Below are positions 6,976-11,525 of a stretch of DNA of 11,525 nucleotides, one piece after another. The stretch covers positions 1 to 11,525 of the forward strand of contig JALORT010000039.1 in NCBI GenBank assembly GCA_025458755.1, read 5' to 3'. The DNA comes from Methylotetracoccus sp. (GTDB lineage: Bacteria; Pseudomonadota; Gammaproteobacteria; Methylococcales; Methylococcaceae). The first letter of the stretch is position 1; the number at the start of each line of letters is the position of its first letter. A program made the position numbers and the translations under genes. Below the pieces are notes generated by a model. It did not search any database. It was not told where the DNA came from and saw only the letters and a program-made list of their open reading frames with translations.

Positions 6976-8355
6976 TCACACCCTGTCGACCCAAACGCTG
7001 CAAACATTGACGAACTCTCTCAGGCCGAACTGCGACAATTCCCGGCCGTAGCCCGACTGCTTGATGCCGCCGAACGGCAGACGGGGGTCGGAAAACGGCG
7101 CCCGGTTGATGAAACATAGCCCGGACTCGATGGCTCGGCAGACCCGTTCGCCCCGTTCGAGATCAGAGGTCCAGACCGACGCGGCCAAGCCGTACGAGGT
7201 GTCATTGGCCACACGGACCGCTTCGGCTTCGTTCGGCACGGTCACGACGGTCGCCACTGGTCCGAACAGTTCCTCCTCCAGTGCCGGACTACCTGGCGGG
7301 ACCTGATCGATCACGGTCGGCGGATAAAACGCGCCGGGTCCCACGGGCCGAAGCCCACCACACACCCGTCGAGCGCCCGCGGCGACCGTGCGCTCCACCT
7401 GGGCATGGAGCTTCTCTCTCAAATCGACCCGCGCCAGCGGCCCCATCGTGCTGTCGGGATCGCACGGATCGCCCGCCTGCAGCATGCGGACTTGGGCGAT
7501 GAAACGCTCGAGGAACGCCGCGCGAACCGCATCCACCAAGATGAACCGCTTGGCGGCGATGCAGCTTTGGCCGCAGTTTTGAAATCGGCTCGTCACGGCG
7601 GCGGACACTGCCCGATCCAGATCGGCATCAGGCAGCACGATGAAGGGATCCGAGCCGCCCAGTTCCAGCACGCACTTCTTCAACGCCTGCCCCGCCAACG
7701 CACCCACAGCCCGTCCGGCTTCGACACTTCCCGTCAGCGTCACCGCCGCGATGCGGCGATCCGAGATCACCCCGGCCACTTGAGGGATATCGACGACCAG
7801 CGAACGGACCAAGCCCTCGGGAAACCCCGCATCGCAAAACAGTGCTTCGAGATCCGATGCGCATCCGAAAACGTTCGGCGCGTGTTTCAACAAGAAGCCA
7901 TTGCCGGCCAGCAGCGCCGGCAGCGCAGAGCGGCAGACTTGCCAGAACGGGAAGTTCCAGGGCATCACCGCGAACACTACACCGAGCGGGAGATAGTCGA
8001 CCCAACTCCTGTGCGCCTCGGTCGGGATGATGTCCGGGCGCAGCATCGCTTCACCGTGCGCAGTAAAGAAATCGCAGGCGCGCGCGCATTTTTCGATCTC
8101 CGCCCGGCCTTCCGGAACGACTTTCCCCATCTCACGCGCCATTCGAAAGGCATAACGATCCTGACGCTCACGGAGCAATACGGCGAGCCGCCGCAGTCGA
8201 TCCGCACGTGCAGCAAAGTCCGACGCTCGCCAAATCCGTTGCGCTGCCACGGCAGCCTCGAGCGCACGTTCCAGGTCCGGTGCAGAGAACTCAGGGTAGC
8301 ATTCCAGCAGTTCGCCGTTCGCGGGGTTGGTGGTGGTAAAGATCTTCTGTGGCAT
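6976..8355 (-). CDS. sad: NAD(P)-dependent succinate-semialdehyde dehydrogenase, Sad/YneI type
   Basis: Oxidises succinate semialdehyde to succinate, or a similar small aldehyde, in the cytoplasm, the last step of 4-aminobutyrate breakdown. The 459-aa length matches E. coli Sad (about 462 aa), and several blocks agree with it from memory: [69 protein letters not shown] and [18 protein letters not shown]. Catalytic residues of the aldehyde dehydrogenase family are present: Asn134, Lys157, Glu231 and nucleophile Cys265 (GQSC). The ATG at 8355 gives the usual N-terminus ([11 protein letters not shown]); a 33-residue upstream extension is possible but lacks family similarity. No aminotransferase or permease for 4-aminobutyrate is nearby, so the physiological substrate is inferred only from family resemblance. 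It is divergently transcribed from the cupin gene. Confidence 0.92.
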   Translation of the reverse strand: MPQKIFTTTNPANGELLECYPEFSAPDLERALEAAVAAQRIWRASDFAARADRLRRLAVLLRERQDRYAFRMAREMGKVVPEGRAEIEKCARACDFFTAHGEAMLRPDIIPTEAHRSWVDYLPLGVVFAVMPWNFPFWQVCRSALPALLAGNGFLLKHAPNVFGCASDLEALFCDAGFPEGLVRSLVVDIPQVAGVISDRRIAAVTLTGSVEAGRAVGALAGQALKKCVLELGGSDPFIVLPDADLDRAVSAAVTSRFQNCGQSCIAAKRFILVDAVRAAFLERFIAQVRMLQAGDPCDPDSTMGPLARVDLREKLHAQVERTVAAGARRVCGGLRPVGPGAFYPPTVIDQVPPGSPALEEELFGPVATVVTVPNEAEAVRVANDTSYGLAASVWTSDLERGERVCRAIESGLCFINRAPFSDPRLPFGGIKQSGYGRELSQFGLREFVNVCSVWVDRV

Positions 8356-8391
8356 GAACCTAACGAGGTCAAAGTCGTCCGCGGCTGCTTG

Positions 8392-8397
8392 ATTGTA
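8392..8397 (-). promoter_or_regulatory. Possible -10 box for the dehydrogenase gene
   Basis: TACAAT on the minus strand matches five of six -10 consensus bases and would put the transcript start about 30 nt before the ATG at 8355. No good -35 box is seen at 16-18 bp upstream, so either an activator is needed or the match is by chance. Confidence 0.3.
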
Positions 8398-8430
8398 GGC
8401 GATGCACGGTCTGTCCGCAGCGGTTCGACA

Positions 8431-8448
8431 CCGCCCCGTTATGGGCGG
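8431..8448. repeat. Inverted repeat in the divergent promoter region
   Basis: CCGCCC and GGGCGG form a 6-bp stem around a 6-base loop (CGTTAT). It lies between the divergent dehydrogenase and cupin genes, about 76 bp from the former start. Without a T-run on either strand it is more likely a protein-binding or RNA-structure element than a terminator. Confidence 0.5.
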
Positions 8449-8464
8449 CGGCAATAGCTGGCTG

Positions 8465-8481
8465 GCGAAACGTCATTTCGC
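8465..8481. repeat. Second inverted repeat in the divergent promoter region, possible operator
   Basis: GCGAAA and TTTCGC are perfect inverted copies around CGTCA, 70 bp upstream of the cupin ATG and next to CATAAA, a fair -10 candidate for that gene. The position suits an operator, but no regulator gene is adjacent. Confidence 0.4.
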
Positions 8482-8550
8482 ATAAACTCCAACGACAGCG
8501 TCCGGCTGAACGCAGCGCTCCCCTCCCCGACGACCCAGAGGTCCGCATCC

Positions 8551-8826
8551 ATGAATCCGATCGAAATCGAACATCACCCCGACGAGCAGCGGTTGAACGA
8601 ACTCGGTGTCAAGCAATGGCCGATCTGGGAGAAAGAAGTCTCCGTATTCCCATGGCACTATGACAGCACCGAAATCTGCTATTTACTCGAGGGCGAGGTG
8701 GTTGTGACGCCGCAACACGGCGAGCCGTCCCGGTTCGGCCAAGGAGATCTGGTCACGCTTCGGCGGGGGCTTTCCTGCACCAGGGACATTCGCAAAGCGG
8801 TCAAGAAGCACTATTCGTTCCGCTAA
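8551..8826 (+). CDS. Small cupin-domain protein (Cupin_3/DUF861 type)
   Basis: A 91-aa single-domain cupin. The beta-barrel pattern is complete: WPIWEKEVSVFPWHYDSTEICYLLEGEVVVTP for the first half, FGQGDLVTLRRGLSCTRDIRKAVKKHYSF for the second. This resembles small proteins of the Cupin_3 group, related to the cupin part of EutQ and to sugar-lactone-type cupins; their substrates are mostly unknown. The usual CTWD(I/V)RKPV end is changed to CTRDIRKAV, so the normally conserved tryptophan is an arginine here. The start ATG has AGAGG about 8 nt upstream. It is transcribed alone, between a divergent promoter region and a strong terminator. No enzyme partner is evident, and I do not assign a function beyond the fold. 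Confidence 0.86.
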   Translation: MNPIEIEHHPDEQRLNELGVKQWPIWEKEVSVFPWHYDSTEICYLLEGEVVVTPQHGEPSRFGQGDLVTLRRGLSCTRDIRKAVKKHYSFR

Positions 8827-8872
8827 ATCGTCCTCTGCAACTCGGAACTTTCGGCAAGCCTGCAAAGTCTCG

Positions 8873-8902
8873 ATTGAAGTGGCTGCCGCTTTCAATTTTT
8901 TT
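8873..8902 (+). terminator. Intrinsic terminator after the cupin gene
   Basis: ATTGAA pairs with TTCAAT and, inside, GTGG pairs with CCGC (one G-T pair) around a CTG loop, with a single bulged T on the 3' arm. The stem runs straight into seven T residues at 8896-8902, giving a standard rho-independent terminator 46 bp after the cupin stop. It ends only 29 bp before the ATG of the next gene. Confidence 0.85.
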
Positions 8903-8931
8903 GGCGCCTCGCAAACCGGAGAAATATCACG

Positions 8932-9645
8932 ATGGATACAACGGCTTTACTCGATGCACTGTTGCAGTCCGGCCGCGATCTGGCCAAACAAGGGCAAGGC
9001 CTCGCTGAACAGAAACTGCAGATCCCCGCGTCCGGACCGGACCGCGACGCGATGTTGAGCGGCCTCGGCAAGGGTGCGGCACTGGGCGGGTTGCTTGCGG
9101 TGCTGCTCGGTACGCGCACCGGGCGCCGGGTCACCGGAAGCGCAGTAAAACTCGGTGGGCTCGCCGCGATCGGCGGGCTTGCCTACACGACGCTGCGCGA
9201 TTGGCAGGCGCGACAGGGCGCGGCCCAGCCGGCGCCCTCCAGCCTACCCATCGACCAACTGACCGGACCCGCCTCCGAGCAGCGCAGCCTCGCTTTGTTA
9301 AAGGCGATGATCGGCGCGGCGAAGGCCGACGGCCATGTCGATGAGCAGGAACAGGCGCAAATCGATCGTCAGCTAGAGAGATTGGCCCCGGATCCCGGCA
9401 CCCGCGAATTCCTGCAGCAGGAACTGGCGAAGCCGCTGCGCGCCGCGGAGATCGCAGCGAACGCTGATTCGCCCGAAACAGCGATCGAGATGTATCTCGT
9501 GTCACTGGCGGTGATCGACCGCTCCAACGAGCTGGAACGTTCCTATTTGAACGATCTGGCCAAGGAGCTGAAGCTGGCACCTACACTGATCGAGACATTG
9601 GAACTGCGTGTCAGTGGCGCGGGCGAAATCGGAGTGCGCGGATGA
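8932..9645 (+). CDS. TerB-like/DUF533 family protein (YebE-type)
   Basis: A 237-aa protein with the layout of DUF533 (YebE) proteins, whose C-terminal part resembles the TerB tellurite-resistance fold. The N-terminal 40 residues are helical and polar. A glycine/alanine-rich hydrophobic stretch follows at about 43-87 (LGKGAALGGLLAVLLGT, then VKLGGLAAIGGLAYTTL), probably membrane-inserted or membrane-associated. After a proline-rich linker (about 95-110), the all-helical TerB-like domain covers about 118-230. It begins SLALLKAMIGAAKADGHVDEQEQAQI, where the Asp/Glu pattern is typical of a metal-binding loop, and includes EIAANADSPETAIEMYLVSLAVID. GGAG stands 10 nt before the ATG. The function of the family is not established; a link to metal or envelope stress is often proposed. 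Its promoter is not apparent, since a terminator ends 29 bp upstream. Confidence 0.88.
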   Translation: MDTTALLDALLQSGRDLAKQGQGLAEQKLQIPASGPDRDAMLSGLGKGAALGGLLAVLLGTRTGRRVTGSAVKLGGLAAIGGLAYTTLRDWQARQGAAQPAPSSLPIDQLTGPASEQRSLALLKAMIGAAKADGHVDEQEQAQIDRQLERLAPDPGTREFLQQELAKPLRAAEIAANADSPETAIEMYLVSLAVIDRSNELERSYLNDLAKELKLAPTLIETLELRVSGAGEIGVRG

Positions 9646-9764
9646 TCCGCTAGCCTCGTCGATCACCCCGCATGCTCGTGTTGTGGGACCAGCCGACCAC
9701 GGCAGAGCGAGCCGCTCACGTCGAACGCCACTGACGCGGGCACATCCGCCCCGTATCCCCGAGC

Positions 9765-9769
9765 AGGAG
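9765..9769 (+). promoter_or_regulatory. Shine-Dalgarno site of the interrupted protease precursor
   Basis: AGGAG stands 7 nt before the ATG at 9777. Reading from that ATG gives a signal-peptide start (MRTTTLLSALVLGFAV) that runs out of frame after the duplicated segment and stops at 9869, so this site serves the original start of the downstream protease. Confidence 0.7.
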
Positions 9770-9776
9770 TGAAGAC

Positions 9777-9869
9777 ATGCGAACCACGACCCTACTGTCC
9801 GCTCTCGTCCTCGGCTTCGCCGTCAGACCCTACTGTCCGCTCTCGTCCTCGGCTTCGCCGTCAGCCTGA
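9777..9869 (+). pseudogene. Detached signal-peptide start of the trypsin-like protease (frameshifted)
   Basis: From the ATG at 9777 the frame encodes MRTTTLLSALVLGFAV and then, because of the +38-bp duplication, switches to RPYCPLSSSASPSA and stops with TGA at 9867-9869, giving a 30-aa peptide. Removing one copy of the repeat restores a normal leader, MRTTTLLSALVLGFAVSLTATA, followed in frame by EMDHRLG, the protease start. It is therefore the broken 5' end of one gene, not an independent gene. Confidence 0.8.
9789..9864 (+). repeat. Exact tandem duplication, two 38-bp copies, in the protease leader
   Basis: Positions 9789-9826 are repeated without any mismatch at 9827-9864. The unit lies inside the signal-peptide coding sequence and its length is not a multiple of three, so the second copy shifts the frame. 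The unit border can slide by one base (a shared G), typical of slipped-strand or replication duplication. Perfect identity implies a recent event or an assembly error. Confidence 0.95.
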
Positions 9870-9883
9870 CCGCGACCGCGGAG

Positions 9884-10507
9884 ATGGACCACCGCTTGGG
9901 CCTCAGCGTGTTGCAGATTCACGCTTACACGGACCATGGGCGGATGTTCTTCGGATCAGGCGTCGCCGTGGCCCCTGACCGTGTAGCGACGAATTGCCAC
10001 GTCACTCGCGCCGCCCGTGCAATCGTGGTATCCAAAGGTCCGGAACGCATCCACGCCGTCGCCCAGCAAGCGGACCTGCGACACGATCTCTGCATTCTCG
10101 ACGTTCCAGGGCTCGCTCTGCCCGTGGCGCGAATGGGCAGCGCCGCGAACACGCCAGTCGGCGCGACGATCTATTTCTACGGCTATCCGCGCGCGCTCGG
10201 TATCGCCTTCTCGCAAGGCCGTGTCGAAGCCCTGCATCCGTTCGATGGCGGCATGATCATTGAAACCACCGCAGACTTCACCCAGGGGGCCAGTGGCGGC
10301 GGATTGTTCGACGATGACGGCCTGCTCGTTGGCTTGGCGACATTCATGCCTTCGAATCAAGGCGGACACAACTACGCCATACCAGCAGACTGGATACCGA
10401 GCCTTCTCGGCACGGCGGCCCGGCATATCGAGCCGTTGAGCGGGTCGCCGTTCTGGGAGAATCCGGCGTCCCTGCCGGCCTTTCTCAAAATCCCGCAGCC
10501 ACGGTAG
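9884..10507 (+). CDS. Trypsin-like serine protease, main part; leader separated by frameshift
   Basis: A 207-aa chymotrypsin-fold serine protease. Numbered from the ATG at 9884, the triad is His39 (TNCHV), Asp68 (LRHDLCILDV) and Ser137 (QGASGGG), with the usual GSGVAVAPDRVATNCH entry and AIPADWI near the end. It resembles HtrA-like protease domains without PDZ modules. The triad is intact, so the domain should work if made. The natural start is almost certainly the ATG at 9777, with a good ribosome-binding site and a signal peptide, but the 38-bp duplication throws that frame off. As it stands, translation could restart at 9884, 15 nt after the premature stop, giving a protein without a signal peptide that would stay in the cytoplasm. 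The full gene would span 9777-10507. No regulator or substrate gene is adjacent. Confidence 0.85.
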   Translation: MDHRLGLSVLQIHAYTDHGRMFFGSGVAVAPDRVATNCHVTRAARAIVVSKGPERIHAVAQQADLRHDLCILDVPGLALPVARMGSAANTPVGATIYFYGYPRALGIAFSQGRVEALHPFDGGMIIETTADFTQGASGGGLFDDDGLLVGLATFMPSNQGGHNYAIPADWIPSLLGTAARHIEPLSGSPFWENPASLPAFLKIPQPR

Positions 10508-10584
10508 CCTGACCGCTGACGACTCTCTCCGCGCGACCTGCGCGCTTCCCAACGCTCAGCGTCACCGCGTCGCCAACGGTTGGC

Positions 10585-11313
10585 TCACACGTAAAGCGGC
10601 GCCATCCGGCGCCAAAAGTATCCTTGATGGGCGCGTCCGTTCCAGGTGTGGAGACTGTGGGCAATGCCTTTCGACCAGAGCACCTCGCTCAACTGGCGAT
10701 TGTTTTCCAGAAAGGGATCTTCGTCGCCGATGACCAGTACGATATCCATCTGACGCAGCGCATCCAGACGCCAGTCGCAATTCAGGTTCGGGAGAAAGTG
10801 CGACGGCGTGTGATAGTAGATGCTGTCGTCGTAGTGACCGTCGAACAGATCCGAAAAATACTCAACCCCTGCGGTGAGATCGTAGCGTCCTGAAAATGCG
10901 CTGACTTTGCGGAACAGGTGCGGGTGTCGAAAGGCGATGTTGACCGCATGAAATGCACCCAGACTGCAGCCGTGGGTGATCGTGCAGGGATGGCTGTTTT
11001 TCCACGCCATCAGCGGCATCACCTCATTCAGAATGTACTCCTCGAACTGCATGTGCCGCCTGATGCGGTCGGCCGGATGCCGCCAAAAGCAGTAGAAGGT
11101 CTCGTGGTCGACGCTGTCCAGGCAGTACAGCTGCAGCTGCCCTGCTTCAATCTTATGGCGCAGACTGTCGACCAAGCGAAGGTCTTCGTATTCATGGAAC
11201 CGGCCATCCCGGGTCGGGAAAACCAGCACCTTGGCCCCGGCATGGCCGAAAATCAGTAATTCCATGTCGCGCCCGAGGCGCTCGGTGTACCAACGGTGGT
11301 ATTCGCGATTCAT
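10585..11313 (-). CDS. Alpha/beta-hydrolase esterase (putative esterase family)
   Basis: A 242-aa cytoplasmic-type esterase opening with MNREYHRWYTERLGRDMELLIFGHAGAKVLVFP, as in the esterase-D/PF00756-related family of small bacterial esterases. The nucleophile is Ser117 in GCSLG, the acid probably Asp199 (GDEDP), and the base His229 (GRAHQGYFWRRMAP). Relatives usually read GHDWPWW at the histidine; here it is AHQGYFW, but the histidine itself is kept. FYCFWRHPADRIRRHMQFEEYILNEVMPL and FLPNLNCDWRL are other family blocks. No signal peptide is seen. The start ATG overlaps the stop of the upstream hydrolase gene as ATGA, so the two are translationally coupled; the frame extends 66 codons further but runs through that gene. 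Substrate unknown. Confidence 0.88.
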   Translation of the reverse strand: MNREYHRWYTERLGRDMELLIFGHAGAKVLVFPTRDGRFHEYEDLRLVDSLRHKIEAGQLQLYCLDSVDHETFYCFWRHPADRIRRHMQFEEYILNEVMPLMAWKNSHPCTITHGCSLGAFHAVNIAFRHPHLFRKVSAFSGRYDLTAGVEYFSDLFDGHYDDSIYYHTPSHFLPNLNCDWRLDALRQMDIVLVIGDEDPFLENNRQLSEVLWSKGIAHSLHTWNGRAHQGYFWRRMAPLYV

Positions 11314-11525
11314 GGCTGATCGAAAAACCTCGCAATGGCTGCCGACAAAGCCCGATCCTGTTCGCGCTTTGCCGGGTAATCGAAATGCCCGGCATCGAGC
11401 ACGAACAATTCCTTCAACCCGGCCAGTGCATTGTAGATGGCGAACTGGCCGGGCGGCGCGACGACCGGATCGAACAGCGCGGCGGCAATGTGCACCGGAA
11501 TTCGGGTCCATTGCGCCGCACTCGC
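11310..11525 (-). CDS. Acetylxylan-esterase-like alpha/beta hydrolase, C-terminal part (5' end outside window)
   Basis: The last 71 codons of a gene that enters from beyond the right edge. The sequence TRIPVHIAAALFDPVVAPPGQFAIYNALAGLKELFVLDAGHFDYP carries the late catalytic aspartate (LFDPVVAPP) and the catalytic histidine (AGHFDYP) of the alpha/beta-hydrolase fold. The pattern resembles acetylxylan esterase/cephalosporin-C deacetylase (AXE1) proteins, which remove acetyl groups from sugars or similar esters. The nucleophile region is outside the window, so the family call is tentative. Its TGA overlaps the next start codon by four bases, which ties it to the downstream esterase. Confidence 0.72.
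   Translation of the reverse strand, partial: ASAAQWTRIPVHIAAALFDPVVAPPGQFAIYNALAGLKELFVLDAGHFDYPAKREQDRALSAAIARFFDQP

Noticed and set aside
6810..7007. 66-residue N-terminal extension of the CBS protein
   Set aside because: A perfect AAGGAGG directly before ATG 6809 marks the true start, and the extension runs through the hairpin cluster and into the dehydrogenase gene.
7405..8457. 350-codon plus-strand open frame over the dehydrogenase
   Set aside because: Antisense to an intact, strongly recognisable aldehyde dehydrogenase; its translation has no domain and is rich in Arg, His and Gln, as expected of a shadow frame.
8901..8929. TTGGCG with ATATCA 17 bp later as a promoter for the TerB-like gene
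   Set aside because: The -10 match is poor and the transcript would start after the ribosome-binding site.
10572..10584. GCCAAC-G-GTTGGC palindrome after the esterase stop as a terminator
   Set aside because: Only five pairs with a three-base loop and no T-run on either strand.
1..11525. CRISPR array, insertion sequence, prophage or tRNA genes
   Set aside because: I saw no spaced repeats, transposase motifs, phage proteins or tRNA-like cloverleaf; the only tandem repeat is the two-copy 38-bp unit.

Overview
The window reads as an ordinary chromosomal stretch of a GC-rich (roughly 60%) proteobacterium, most likely a gammaproteobacterium. This rests on the type of LeuA, UDG family 4, RimI, FmdB and Sad-like aldehyde dehydrogenase proteins, and on a rimI neighbour that carries a motif resembling the HolD (DNA polymerase III psi) N-terminus, echoing the holD-rimI gene order of Escherichia coli. 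The genus cannot be fixed from sequence alone. I see no phage, insertion sequence, CRISPR array or RNA gene.

Layout. (1) Positions 3-3444, plus strand: the 3' part of leuA (2-isopropylmalate synthase), an iron-sulfur uracil-DNA glycosylase, rimI (N-acetyltransferase) and a periplasmic solute-binding protein, tightly packed and probably co-transcribed at least through rimI. (2) 3663-4235, plus: a lone Uma2-family nuclease-like gene between two non-coding spacers. (3) 8355 down to 4516, minus: a Sad-type succinate-semialdehyde dehydrogenase, a two-CBS-domain protein, a membrane protein, an FmdB zinc-ribbon protein, a 69-aa membrane protein and an exported thermonuclease. (4) 8551-10507, plus: a small cupin closed by a clear intrinsic terminator, a TerB/DUF533 protein, and a trypsin-like protease whose signal-peptide region is broken by an exact 38-bp tandem duplication. 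(5) 11525 down to 10585, minus: the end of an acetylxylan-esterase-like hydrolase, coupled by an ATGA overlap to a second serine esterase.

The genes look mostly like housekeeping and general-function genes rather than one dedicated system. Two points stand out. First, the glycosylase seems to carry an N-terminal peptide resembling the clamp-loader-binding end of HolD, which suggests a link between uracil repair and the replisome. Second, the 38-bp duplication separates a good ribosome-binding site, start codon and signal-peptide start from an otherwise intact protease. This could be a reversible switch, a recent mutation or an assembly error. Smaller points are a cluster of three hairpins between the dehydrogenase and CBS genes, and a terminator sitting 29 bp before the TerB-family start codon.
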